The notes: generated by a model not told the origin, from the sequence alone. A stretch of DNA of 22,599 nt from an uncultured Allofournierella sp. (GCA_944382705.1 CALWNE010000011.1:1-22599); one strand, 5' to 3'; shown: positions 1 through 7,257, numbered from the stretch's first letter. Numbers and translations: made by a program.

Positions 1-198
1 GAAATTGACAACCGTATTGCAAAGCAGTACAAACAGGCCCCAAAGAAGCACCCCTTGAGCAGCAAGCCCTAGCAGTACGGTTTGGGCCCGCATGGTCTGC
101 TGTCCTACCGATAACCCTGGAAGCAAAAAATCAGAAATCAAACAGGCCAGCAGCAACACAAATAGCTGACTATTGGCACAAGCTTGCTTATTCTTCAT
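1..198 (-). CDS. Partial membrane protein, probably GerAB-type germination permease
   Basis: This is the first 66 codons of a gene that runs off the left edge. The start ATG at 198-196 overlaps the end of the GerA-family gene by 11 bp, and a very strong Shine-Dalgarno (GGAGGAGG) lies just before it inside that gene. The translation begins MKNKQACANSQLFVLLLACL and contains two hydrophobic stretches (about residues 10-30 and 48-66), as expected for an integral membrane protein. In gerA-type operons the GerAA subunit gene is normally followed by GerAB, an APC-superfamily permease that binds the germinant, and then GerAC. Position, coupling and hydrophobicity support a GerAB role, but I do not see a diagnostic motif in this fragment, so the family call is inferred mainly from context. 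Confidence 0.55.
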   Translation of the reverse strand, partial: MKNKQACANSQLFVLLLACLISDFLLPGLSVGQQTMRAQTVLLGLAAQGVLLWGLFVLLCNTVVNF

Positions 199-1651
199 AG
201 TTCAGTCCTCCTCCCGGCAAATCCTGCACCGAGAACTCCTGCTTTGAAAGGCGCTGCCAGGAAAAACGAAACAGTCCATCACGCAAGGCCCCCTGCCCCC
301 AGGGAATCAGCGGGGCGGTATAGGGCACCCCAAAGCTGCACATACCGCAGATATTAACCAGCATGCCAAACAGCAGCGCAGCAAGGCCAATCGGCCCAAA
401 GATACCGCCCACCAGCACAAACAGGATGCGCAGCACCGTGGCGGGCTCGTAAAGACTAGGGATTACAAACATAGAGATGGTGGTAATGGCTGCCACAATC
501 ACCACAGGTGTGCTTACGATGGAGGCTTTTACTGCTGCATCGCCCACAATGATGGCCGCAACCAAACTGACGCTGTGCCCAATGGCCTTGGGCAGCCGCA
601 GGCCTGCCTCCCGAATGAGTTCCAGCAATACAATCACCACAACCATTTCTAAAAACAGCGGCAGCGGTGTGCCAATTTCTGCCGATGCAATTTTATATAA
701 CAGCTGGGGCGGAAAAAGCTCCGGCGTAAATTCCGCCGCCGAAACAAACAAGCCTGGCAGCAAAACCGCCAAAAAGAACGCTGCGTATTTAAGCAGCCGA
801 ATAATGCTGGCAAAGTAGGCTTTGCTGGCATAATCGTCCAGACTTTGGAAGTGTTCGCTGAAAAAATACGGTACAATAAGGGCAAAGGGGCTTCCATTCA
901 CCAGCACTACCACCTTACCCTCGCAGATTTTGGCACAAGCGGTTACAGGCCGTTCGGTGTAGCCTACCTCCTGAAAAAAGCTGAATCCACCCTTTTGCAA
1001 AAAAGGGGCCAGATAACTGGAATCAAACACCACCGGCAAAGGCATCTCCTGCAAGCGTTTTTCTATGTTTTGCAAAAATTCTGGCGGAACCAGTGTACGG
1101 TCATAAAGCAACGCCAGCTCTGTTTGGGTTTTTTTGCCGCAAACCAGCGTTTTGATGGTGAGTGATTCGTTGCGAATCAGCCTTCGTACCAGGCTCAAAT
1201 TGATGCGCAGCAAATCCGAAAAGCCTTCTTGTGAGCCACGGACATTTCCCTCTCCTGAAGGCGGCTGAACAGAGCGGAACTGCATATTTTGCGTGGAAAG
1301 CACCACCGCTTTGCAGCTGCCCTCAATGAGCATGACCGTTGTTCCTGCCGTAAGCTGCGTTTTTAAGGCTTCAAAATCTTCCACCGGAGTGCGCTCCAAT
1401 GGCACATCGGTCTCATGCTGCAGATAAGCAAATAAATCTGCCCCATCCTGAGGCCGATAGCTGCTTTCGTTGAGCATTGAGAGCATGACCACCCACAGCC
1501 TTTCGATGGTAGACAGGCCTTCAAACATACACAAACAGCACGGGATGCCCAAAACCTGCACCGGCTTGGTATAAAGGTCGATGGATTCGCCAAACATCTG
1601 CCTGAGCCGATGGATGTTTTGATGCAGATTACTGCTTAGTTTTTCTTGCAT
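188..1651 (-). CDS. GerA/SpoVAF-family spore germination protein
   Basis: 487 aa, normal for the GerA family (GerAA, GerKA, SpoVAF; about 460-500 aa). The N-terminal soluble half contains the family signature around residues 136-165 (VRGSQEGFSDLLRINLSLVR, where family members carry an RG..EGF...N..L.R pattern). The C-terminal half holds about five hydrophobic segments from residue 284, including a proline-rich membrane block (EPATVLRILFVLVGG and GPIGLAALLFG). GerA proteins sit in the spore inner membrane and, with GerAB and GerAC, form germinant receptors that trigger ion and dipicolinate release; SpoVAF is a paralogue. The start at 1651 was chosen because AGGTG precedes it by 8 nt; the open frame extends 36 codons further without a ribosome site. 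A GerAB-like gene overlaps the end, which favours a GerAA role over SpoVAF. Confidence 0.88.
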   Translation of the reverse strand: MQEKLSSNLHQNIHRLRQMFGESIDLYTKPVQVLGIPCCLCMFEGLSTIERLWVVMLSMLNESSYRPQDGADLFAYLQHETDVPLERTPVEDFEALKTQLTAGTTVMLIEGSCKAVVLSTQNMQFRSVQPPSGEGNVRGSQEGFSDLLRINLSLVRRLIRNESLTIKTLVCGKKTQTELALLYDRTLVPPEFLQNIEKRLQEMPLPVVFDSSYLAPFLQKGGFSFFQEVGYTERPVTACAKICEGKVVVLVNGSPFALIVPYFFSEHFQSLDDYASKAYFASIIRLLKYAAFFLAVLLPGLFVSAAEFTPELFPPQLLYKIASAEIGTPLPLFLEMVVVIVLLELIREAGLRLPKAIGHSVSLVAAIIVGDAAVKASIVSTPVVIVAAITTISMFVIPSLYEPATVLRILFVLVGGIFGPIGLAALLFGMLVNICGMCSFGVPYTAPLIPWGQGALRDGLFRFSWQRLSKQEFSVQDLPGGGLNYEE

Positions 1652-1733
1652 TTCATTCACCTCAAAAAGAAGTATACCCCGCCAAATCCCCCTGCAAACG
1701 GCTGCATGAAATCTTTTAAAGGGAGTGTTGGAG

Positions 1734-2420
1734 ATGTTGATTTTGGTTGTGCGTACCATATTGATTTATGGGCTTATTATTTTGGCGATGCGATTGATGG
1801 GCAAACGGCAGCTGGGCGAACTTCAGCCCTCTGAGCTGGTTTCCACCATTTTAATCTCCAACCTGGCTTCCATCTCCATCGAGTCCCAGGAGGTTCCCTT
1901 GACCGCCAGCCTGGTGCCTGTGTTTTTAATCGTATGCACGGAACTGCTTCTCTCTGGTTTGGCCCTGCACAACAGCCGGGCGGCTCAGCTGCTGTCTGGC
2001 TCACCGGTTGCTGTAATTCGGGATGGGGAAATCGATTTAAAAGCCCTGGAAGATTTGCGGTTCACCATGTCCGATTTAATGGAAGCCCTGCGCGGCAAGG
2101 ATGTGTTTGACCCCCGTCAGGTAAGCTACGCCCTGGTGGAGGCAAACGGGAGTTTGAACCTGTGTTTAAAAGAACAGCATCAGCCCGTGTGCCGCCAGGA
2201 TGCCAACTTGCAGTGCCCCGGCAACCAGCGGCCTTTAATCCCCTTTATCCTGGACGGAAAGCTATTGAAGAATAACCTGCAATGGTGCGGCCGCAGCGAG
2301 GAATGGGTTAGCAACCTGTTGCACACCGAGAATTGTGTGCTGAAAGAGGTTCTTTTGCTGTTAGGAAACGACGAATCTGATTACCAGCTGATAAAAAAAG
2401 AAGCCAGCAGAGAACGCTAG
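1734..2420 (+). CDS. DUF421 (YetF-like) membrane protein
   Basis: 228 aa. The N-terminal part has three hydrophobic segments (about residues 3-22, 37-50, 58-78) with the characteristic block LMGKRQLGELQPSELV between the first two, followed by a cytoplasmic domain with VAVIRDGEID and LMEALRGKDVFDPRQVSYALVEANG; this order is typical of DUF421/YetF proteins. Some family members (YetF-type proteins, the DUF421 protein of mobile spoVA operons) are reported to sit in the spore inner membrane and to affect spore resistance; the biochemical role is not settled. ATG 1734 is preferred over GTG 1725 because GGGAG at 1720-1724 is well spaced from it. It is divergent from the GerA-family gene with 82 bp between the starts, and is followed by the DUF4363 gene, a pairing often seen in Clostridia. 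Confidence 0.87.
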   Translation: MLILVVRTILIYGLIILAMRLMGKRQLGELQPSELVSTILISNLASISIESQEVPLTASLVPVFLIVCTELLLSGLALHNSRAAQLLSGSPVAVIRDGEIDLKALEDLRFTMSDLMEALRGKDVFDPRQVSYALVEANGSLNLCLKEQHQPVCRQDANLQCPGNQRPLIPFILDGKLLKNNLQWCGRSEEWVSNLLHTENCVLKEVLLLLGNDESDYQLIKKEASRER

Positions 2421-2435
2421 ATGTTCTCTGCTGGC
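2403..2435 (+). other. Perfect 13-bp stem-loop between DUF421 and DUF4363 genes
   Basis: The arms GCCAGCAGAGAAC (2403-2415) and GTTCTCTGCTGGC (2423-2435) are exact reverse complements around a 7-nt loop that contains the DUF421 stop codon (2418-2420). No T-tract follows in the plus direction, so it is not a normal intrinsic terminator. The Shine-Dalgarno of the next gene (AGGAG, 2448-2452) starts 12 nt after the stem. A role in mRNA processing, in stabilising the upstream message, or in setting the ratio of the two proteins is inference. Confidence 0.8.
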
Positions 2436-2462
2436 GATAAAACCGAAAGGAGTATGGTTGTT

Positions 2463-2831
2463 ATGAAACGAGTTTATTGGGCCTTTGGGTTACTGGCTTT
2501 GCTGGCTGCATTGGTTGCCGGAAGCAGCTGGTTGGTGCACCGTACTACAAATGACCTGCTCCTGGGCATTGACCAGGTGGAACAAGCCTGCACGCTGGAG
2601 CAATTTGATACAGCCCTTGCAATGATTCAGCAGTTGCAGCAGGAATACACCCACAAGGAGCATTTGCTGGCTCTGTTTATCAAACGGGATTATCTGGGCA
2701 GTTTTCGGGTAAGCCTTGCCGGGCTCACTGCTTACGCCCAGCCAGACAGCCTGCCGGATTTGCTGACAGAACTAGCTAAGGCCCGCACACAACTGCTGGT
2801 TATGGATCACTTATTTTTCAGTATGCTGTGA
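2463..2831 (+). CDS. DUF4363-family small membrane-anchored protein
   Basis: 122 aa. It begins MKRVYWAFGLLALLAALVAG, an N-terminal signal-anchor helix, followed by an all-helical outer domain rich in Gln, Leu and Glu (DQVEQACTLEQFDTALAMIQ). Size, architecture and position after a DUF421 gene fit DUF4363, a family of unknown function. The start at 2463 is set by AGGAG 10 nt upstream; earlier in-frame ATGs at 2421 and 2454 lack a usable ribosome site. The last 21 bp overlap the end of nrdR on the opposite strand. Its partnership with DUF421 is inferred from gene order. Confidence 0.72.
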   Translation: MKRVYWAFGLLALLAALVAGSSWLVHRTTNDLLLGIDQVEQACTLEQFDTALAMIQQLQQEYTHKEHLLALFIKRDYLGSFRVSLAGLTAYAQPDSLPDLLTELAKARTQLLVMDHLFFSML

Positions 2832-3284
2832 CCGCTTGCTGAGCAAATCGTTCAGCTCTTGCAGGAAGGTATCCAAATCCGAAAACCGACGGTATACCGA
2901 TGCAAACCGCACATAGGCTACCTCGTCAATTTTTTTGAGTTCTTCCATGGCCAGTTCGCCAATGTACTCAGACTGCACTTCCCGCTCATAGCTGTTCAGC
3001 AAAATCTGCTCAATGTTATCGATCACGATTTCCAGCATCTCAAAGCTTACCGGGCGTTTCTCGCAGGCACGCATCAGGCCCCCCAGCAGTTTTTGCCGGT
3101 CGAACACTTCCCGGGAGCGATCACGCTTAATCACCATCAAGGGAACCGTTTCCACAATTTCGTAGGTGGTAAAGCGTTTTCCGCAACCGAGGCACTCTCT
3201 GCGGCGGCGAATCTTCTCGCCATCTTCGGTGGGACGGGAATCAATCACCTTGGATTCCAATTCTCCGCAATAGGGGCATTTCAT
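2811..3284 (-). CDS. nrdR: Transcriptional repressor NrdR
   Basis: 157 aa, the usual size. An N-terminal zinc ribbon is present with Cys3, Cys6, Cys31 and Cys34 (MKCPYCG ... ECLGCGKRFTTYE), including the RRRREC block before the second pair, followed by an ATP-cone domain (about residues 48-138). NrdR senses the ATP/dATP balance and represses ribonucleotide reductase genes by binding paired NrdR boxes. The start at 3284 has GGAGG 7 nt upstream. The gene is transcribed alone from a promoter at 3482-3511 through a leader of about 190 nt with two hairpins, and it converges on the DUF4363 gene. No ribonucleotide reductase gene lies in the window, so its targets are elsewhere. Confidence 0.96.
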   Translation of the reverse strand: MKCPYCGELESKVIDSRPTEDGEKIRRRRECLGCGKRFTTYEIVETVPLMVIKRDRSREVFDRQKLLGGLMRACEKRPVSFEMLEIVIDNIEQILLNSYEREVQSEYIGELAMEELKKIDEVAYVRFASVYRRFSDLDTFLQELNDLLSKRSQHTEK

Positions 3285-3390
3285 GATGTGTCCTCCTTGT
3301 TTGCGCTTCACGGGTGGGAAACGCTTGGTTCTCGTTTGCGCTAAAACAAATGCTGCCCCGCCAGGGCATAGTGCTGATGGAATCAAGCAA

Positions 3391-3415
3391 GTGCATCTGT
3401 TTGCCGCAGATGCAC
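3391..3415 (-). other. Hairpin in the nrdR leader (proximal)
   Basis: GTGCATCTG (3391-3399) and CAGATGCAC (3407-3415) form a perfect 9-bp inverted repeat with a 7-nt loop, about 110 nt upstream of the nrdR start. No T-tract follows on either strand, so I do not call it a terminator. Confidence 0.65.
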
Positions 3416-3428
3416 AAAAGCCTTGTAT

Positions 3429-3462
3429 TTATATGCCATAAAAAAGGATTTTTGGCATATAA
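3429..3462 (-). other. Inverted repeat at the 5' end of the nrdR leader
   Basis: TTATATGCCA (3429-3438) and TGGCATATAA (3453-3462) are exact reverse complements separated by 14 nt that contain an A-run and a T-run able to pair in part. It begins about 13 nt downstream of the predicted nrdR transcription start, so it would either be an operator in DNA or a 5' stem-loop in the mRNA. The sequence does not match the NrdR box consensus as I know it. Confidence 0.65.
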
Positions 3463-3481
3463 ACCCCATAATTTCGCAAAT

Positions 3482-3511
3482 ATTATACCATATATCCTGC
3501 AATATTTGCAA
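3482..3511 (-). promoter_or_regulatory. Probable nrdR promoter with overlapping inverted repeat
   Basis: On the minus strand TTGCAA (3511-3506) and TATAAT (3487-3482) are separated by 18 bp, a good sigma-A-type promoter facing nrdR. The inverted repeat GCAAATATT (3476-3484) / AATATTTGC (3501-3509) overlaps both the -10 and the -35 elements with 25 bp between centres, a placement that suits a repressor operator. Which protein binds is unknown. Confidence 0.6.
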
Positions 3512-3567
3512 ATAATTTCTTTGGATGGCTACACGCCAGATAAGCGGCCAAGCAATGCCCTGCCCCA

Positions 3568-4827
3568 TTAAGCATTGGACAGTTTTTGCTCCAATGCCGC
3601 AATACGCACGCACAAACAAAGCAGTTGAGCGGCGGTGTCCAGCTCCTGCAAACTGGGATAAGAGGGAGCAATTCGGATATGGCTGTCCTGCGGGTCCTTG
3701 CCGTAGGGGTAAGCGGAACCGGCAGCTGTAAGGGTAACGCCAGCTTGGGCACAAAGTTCCACCGTGCGCTTAGCGCAGCCTGGCATAACATACAGGCTGA
3801 TAAAGTAGCCACCCTTAGGATTGGTCCAGCGGGCAATATCGCCCCAGGGGGTAAGCTCCTGCTGGAAGATTTCCAGAACCCGTTGGAATTTAGGCAGCAG
3901 GATTTCTTTATGCTTTTCCATGTGGCTCAAAACACCCTGGCGGTTTTTGAGATAGTGCACATGGCGCATCTGGTTCATTTTATCAAAGCTGATTGCCATG
4001 GGGGCCATATGTTTCAGGAGATACTCAATGTTGCTCTGGCTGGAAGCCACTGCCGCCACACCTGCACCCGGAAAAGTGATTTTGCTGGTAGAACACAGTT
4101 CAAAGGCACGATCTGCAAAACCGGCCTTGGCGCATTCAGCCAGGATGGAGGGCACGGCGCACTGTTCCGTGGTAAGGTGGTGAACCAGGTAGGCATTATC
4201 CCAGATGATTTTGAAGTCCGGCGCAGCGGTGGGCATGGCCGCAAGGCGAGCAACCTTTTGGGCGCTGTAAACATATCCGTCTGGATTGGAGTATACAGGA
4301 ACACACCAGATCCCCTTAATGGCAGGGTCCTGCTTTACCAGTTCCTCCACCAGGTCCATATCCGGACCATCCTCCAGCAAAGGCACGGGAATCATCTCAA
4401 ACCCAAAATACTCGGTAATTGCAAAATGTCGGTCATAGCCAGGCACAGGACACAGGAATTTGATGGTTTCTTCCTTACGCCAGGGGCAAGGACTTTCGGG
4501 ATAACCTTTCCGCCATCCCAAATCAATCAGGTAGTACATCATGGTAAGGGAGGAGTTTCCCGCCACCAACACCTGCTCCGGGGTTTCTGCCTGCATCAGC
4601 TGGGCAAAAAAACGACGAGCCTCCGGCATGCCGGCCAGCAATCCATAGTTGCGGGAGTCTACGCCGGACTCACCTTGATACTCCGATTGTTTCAGCAGAT
4701 CCTGTGAAAGATCCAGCTGCTGGGAACAGGGCTTACCCCTGGACATATCCAATTTCAGACCCATGGCCTGGTAGCGTTGGTACTCCTGCCGTGCCAGCTC
4801 CAGCTGCTGCGCAAGTTGCTCCTTCAT
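3568..4827 (-). CDS. PLP-dependent class I aminotransferase (AspT/MocR-type family, PF12897-like)
   Basis: 419 aa. The N-terminal blocks SRGKP..QQLDLS (residues 29-41), DSRNYGLLAGMPEAR (57-71) and VLVAGNSSLTMM (87-97) are characteristic of the bacterial aspartate aminotransferase subgroup represented by corynebacterial AspT. N181-PDG, D210 in IWDNAYLVHHL and the Schiff-base lysine K249 in STSKITFPGAG are present, and a C-terminal HIRIAPSYPS carries the substrate-carboxylate arginine. The likely reaction is amino-group transfer between aspartate (or another amino acid) and 2-oxoglutarate in the cytoplasm; the exact substrate cannot be read from sequence. AGGGGAG lies 7 nt before the start. The gene stands alone, with its own promoter (4932-4960) and the terminator of the next gene upstream. 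Confidence 0.88.
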   Translation of the reverse strand: MKEQLAQQLELARQEYQRYQAMGLKLDMSRGKPCSQQLDLSQDLLKQSEYQGESGVDSRNYGLLAGMPEARRFFAQLMQAETPEQVLVAGNSSLTMMYYLIDLGWRKGYPESPCPWRKEETIKFLCPVPGYDRHFAITEYFGFEMIPVPLLEDGPDMDLVEELVKQDPAIKGIWCVPVYSNPDGYVYSAQKVARLAAMPTAAPDFKIIWDNAYLVHHLTTEQCAVPSILAECAKAGFADRAFELCSTSKITFPGAGVAAVASSQSNIEYLLKHMAPMAISFDKMNQMRHVHYLKNRQGVLSHMEKHKEILLPKFQRVLEIFQQELTPWGDIARWTNPKGGYFISLYVMPGCAKRTVELCAQAGVTLTAAGSAYPYGKDPQDSHIRIAPSYPSLQELDTAAQLLCLCVRIAALEQKLSNA

Positions 4828-4931
4828 GAAATGGCTCCCCTTTTACTGTAAAATAAAAACAAAGTGCAGAACTCAGCAAAAATGCACGCATTACATCGTG
4901 TTGCGTCCAATTTGTCCATACTTTCTGTGCC

Positions 4932-4960
4932 ATTATAGTACAAAATCAAGATACAAACAA
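4932..4960 (-). promoter_or_regulatory. Promoter for the aminotransferase gene
   Basis: The minus strand has TTGTTT (4960-4955), a 17-bp spacer and a perfect TATAAT (4937-4932), giving a leader of about 100 nt. The -35 is only fair, the -10 is ideal. It lies just after the terminator of the preceding minus-strand gene. Confidence 0.6.
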
Positions 4961-4986
4961 GGGGGATTGCTTTATCCGGGCAAAAC

Positions 4987-5023
4987 AAAATCCCGAACCA
5001 ACCAGAAAGGGGTTCGGGATTTT
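4987..5023 (-). terminator. Intrinsic terminator after the ytvI-like gene
   Basis: AAAATCCCGAACC (4987-4999) and GGTTCGGGATTTT (5011-5023) form a perfect 13-bp stem with an 11-nt loop; on the minus strand the stem ends in TTTT followed by GTTTT. It lies 15 nt past the stop codon of the gene ending at 5039. Confidence 0.88.
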
Positions 5024-5038
5024 GCAGCAAGTGCCTTT

Positions 5039-6127
5039 TTACTGGGTGCTCTCCCCTTCTGCAAGGGTGCGCTGCTGTTTTGCACTGAGATAGAACGGAA
5101 GCAGGATAGAGAGTGTTACCGGGAATCCAAACAGTCCCAAAATGCCAAACAGATGTGCACCCACAATCATGCTTACGAGGGTAATAAGCGGGTGCAAGCC
5201 AATTTGACTGCCAACCAGCCGTGGTTCCACTGCGTTGCGGATGATGGTAATTACCAGATACAAAACACCGATACCAATTGCCAGAGGGTATCGTCCCATC
5301 ACAGCCGCTACCAGAGCCCAGGGAATAAGCACGGTGCCAACACCCAGAATGGGCATAATATCACAAACCGCAATCAGCAACGACACCAGCAGCCCATGGG
5401 GAATGCGCAGCAAAACCAAGCCAATAAAAAGCTCTGCCCAGGTCATGCAGAAAATCAGCGCATAAGAGCGGATATAAATTCCAACCGAGTGGTTAAACTT
5501 GCTGCGAATTTGCAGCATTACCTTGTGCCACTGTTCCGGCATATGCCGAACCATTGTACGGGTAATGCGGTCATAGTCTGCGGCTATGTAAAAGCTTGAT
5601 ACAACCGTAAGCACCGTATTTACAATCATGCTGGGCATACTGACGAGTATATTGGATACCACTCCGATGGCCATGGAGGAAAACTCCGTGATGCGCTGGG
5701 CAAGCGTGGAGGCTGCCTGGTCAAAAGCAGTATTCACCGCAGACACAGCCGCCGGGTCAAACTCCTGGGCTAGCTCCTGTACCCACAGTGAGAACTCCCG
5801 GATAGCGGGCAGGATGGAAAGGCTGTAAAACCGGGGTAAGCCGCTAATGAATTTGCCTGATTCGGAAAGGATTTTGGCGCCAAACAACACGCAAAGCCCG
5901 GCAATAAGTAAGTAAAGTGCCACCAAAAGGCCGCAGCGCATGGTCTTTTCGGAAACTTTCAGCTTGCCGGCCAAAAATCTTGCAGGGCCTTTTAGTATCA
6001 GCACAATAACGGCAGCCACTACAAATGGTGCGACCATGGGCAGTGCATATTTAAGGGCTACATACACCAAAGCCACAATTAACCCGTAGTACATCACATT
6101 GATGAGGGCTTGCTTTTTTTGCTCCAT
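5039..6127 (-). CDS. ytvI: YtvI-like membrane protein, AI-2E transporter family
   Basis: 362 aa with about seven to eight hydrophobic segments arranged as in the AI-2E/PerM superfamily (PF01594): two N-terminal pairs, a long amphipathic stretch (around residues 100-180), then SMIVNTVLTVVSSFYIAADYDRI and a C-terminal block with DIMPILGVGTVLIPWALVA and GLHPLITLVSMIVGAHLFGI. DIMPILG and the G.HPL....S...GA.LFG stretch are the family's best conserved parts. The YtvI subgroup is linked to sporulation in Firmicutes; the transported substrate is unknown. The ATG at 6127 has GGAG 10 nt upstream; an in-frame TTG at 6154 has no ribosome site. A weak promoter (TTGATT-17-TAAGCT, 6194-6166) may drive it. 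The YtvI subgroup name is less certain than the superfamily. Confidence 0.75.
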   Translation of the reverse strand: MEQKKQALINVMYYGLIVALVYVALKYALPMVAPFVVAAVIVLILKGPARFLAGKLKVSEKTMRCGLLVALYLLIAGLCVLFGAKILSESGKFISGLPRFYSLSILPAIREFSLWVQELAQEFDPAAVSAVNTAFDQAASTLAQRITEFSSMAIGVVSNILVSMPSMIVNTVLTVVSSFYIAADYDRITRTMVRHMPEQWHKVMLQIRSKFNHSVGIYIRSYALIFCMTWAELFIGLVLLRIPHGLLVSLLIAVCDIMPILGVGTVLIPWALVAAVMGRYPLAIGIGVLYLVITIIRNAVEPRLVGSQIGLHPLITLVSMIVGAHLFGILGLFGFPVTLSILLPFYLSAKQQRTLAEGESTQ

Positions 6128-6190
6128 AGATAAATTTCTCCAATATTTTATCAATTCTTATTCTTAGCTTATCAAACCAGCAGACTAAAA

Positions 6191-6245
6191 TCAACAGGAT
6201 TACATTTCGCTTCTGCTGGATGTAATCAACTGGACGCCCTGTTGA
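6191..6245 (-). other. Imperfect stem-loop between the methyltransferase and ytvI-like genes
   Basis: TCAACAGG (6191-6198) pairs with CCTGTTGA (6238-6245), and GATTACAT (6198-6205) with ATGTAATC (6220-6227), giving a two-part stem with a one-sided bulge. On the minus strand it is followed by TTTTAG only, so it is at best a weak terminator for the methyltransferase gene, 43 nt after that gene's stop. Confidence 0.45.
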
Positions 6246-6287
6246 GATATAAAATAATTGAACCACCGAAAAGCACTCGTGAGAGAC

Positions 6288-7052
6288 TTACTTGTTTTTA
6301 ATCGCCACCAGCAAAAAACGATGAATTCGTCCTTCAAGGCATCCATTCTGCTCTAAAATTTGTTGTGCAGCTTGCAATCTATCTTTATACTCCTCCACAG
6401 AGAAACCAGGAAATTCCCACTCGATGACACGAGCAAACCAGACCAACGCACCCACATCAAAAAACTTGATTGGCGTAAAACACTCTTGCCCATCAAGAAT
6501 TTTAAACCCTGCTTCATCAAGTTGTTTTCGAACTTTTTCAAGGTATTGCCCCGGAAATGGCAGGGGAACATTTCCCAAAAGAAGTTCTACTAACTCACGG
6601 TCATTCTCGGCTCCCACTTGTTCTGTAATGAATATACCGCCGTTTTTTAAAACCCGGTATGTTTCTTTCGCCTTAAAATCGCCATGGCGATTGATGACCA
6701 TATCAAATTCTTGATTGCTAAAGGGAAGAATCCCCTTTCCATCTCCTGTGCGAAAATCGACTCCAAGGGGAAGCAAGGTTTCGTTACACAACTGAACATT
6801 GGGCGGATATGCCTCTGTGGCGCTTGTATTTGCGTGAGGATGATGCAGCGAAAGCAGAAATTCGCCACCACCAGTATCCACATCCAAAAGCTTCATTTCC
6901 GGCTTTAAGTGATGCAAAATAACCCTTTTGTAATCCCATGGAAGGTCGGTTTCTTCGGTGTACCTTCCTTGGATATGAGAAAAATCCCATCCGTGGATAT
7001 GGGCAACGCTTTCTTCCTGTCGCAAAAAATTCATCAGCTTGTTTTCTTTCAT
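6288..7052 (-). CDS. Class I SAM-dependent methyltransferase, substrate unknown
   Basis: 254 aa. The Rossmann-fold motifs are clear: motif I LLDVDTGGGEFLLSL (residues 55-69), an acidic residue ending beta-2 (E80 in ATEAYPPNV), FDMVINRHGDF (116-126) and the motif after beta-5, RVLKNGGIFITEQVG (134-147). The TGGGEFL plus TE.YPPNV pattern places it among a Firmicutes group annotated only as class I methyltransferases; no acceptor can be assigned. AGGAG lies 8 nt before the start. Its base composition is clearly lower in G+C than its neighbours (22 of 60 bases in 6481-6540, against 37 of 60 in part of alaS at 12601-12660), which suggests recent acquisition. It has its own promoter and a leader of about 170 nt. 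Confidence 0.85.
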   Translation of the reverse strand: MKENKLMNFLRQEESVAHIHGWDFSHIQGRYTEETDLPWDYKRVILHHLKPEMKLLDVDTGGGEFLLSLHHPHANTSATEAYPPNVQLCNETLLPLGVDFRTGDGKGILPFSNQEFDMVINRHGDFKAKETYRVLKNGGIFITEQVGAENDRELVELLLGNVPLPFPGQYLEKVRKQLDEAGFKILDGQECFTPIKFFDVGALVWFARVIEWEFPGFSVEEYKDRLQAAQQILEQNGCLEGRIHRFLLVAIKNK

Positions 7053-7108
7053 ACGAACTGCTCCTATTCGATTGTTGTTTGTTACATATCCAATACCAGG
7101 GCAGTCAA

Positions 7109-7150
7109 CTGGCAACATAATAAAATAATCTCGATACAATCTGTTGCCAG
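7109..7150 (-). other. Inverted repeat in the methyltransferase leader
   Basis: CTGGCAACA (7109-7117) and TGTTGCCAG (7142-7150) are exact reverse complements around an AT-rich 24-nt loop, 57 nt upstream of the start codon. Function unknown; it could be an attenuator-like stem or an operator. Confidence 0.5.
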
Positions 7151-7228
7151 ATTTACAACTGCACCGAGTAGTTATCTCGCATAAGGCGCACTTTTGTGCT
7201 CACCGCCTCTCAAGTTAGGATTTCAATC

Positions 7229-7257
7229 ATGCTACCACAAAACCATACACAAATCAA
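7229..7257 (-). promoter_or_regulatory. Promoter for the methyltransferase gene
   Basis: On the minus strand TTGATT (7257-7252) is followed by a 17-bp spacer and TAGCAT (7234-7229). It lies between the bidirectional terminator at 7316-7362 and the gene, so the methyltransferase is probably transcribed on its own. Confidence 0.5.

Noticed and set aside
1652..1733. A forespore sigma-G/sigma-F promoter in front of the GerA-family gene
   Set aside because: TGCAG and TATACT occur with about 15-bp spacing, but the match to either consensus is partial, so I do not list it.
3386..3470. A 28-codon open frame (MGFICQKSFF...) in the nrdR leader
   Set aside because: No ribosome site; its ATG lies within a few bases of the predicted transcription start.
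7153..7203. A 16-codon leader peptide (GTG start) upstream of the methyltransferase
   Set aside because: The only ribosome-site-like sequence is 2 nt from the GTG, and the short peptide shows no repeat or arrest-like pattern. Not supported enough to annotate.
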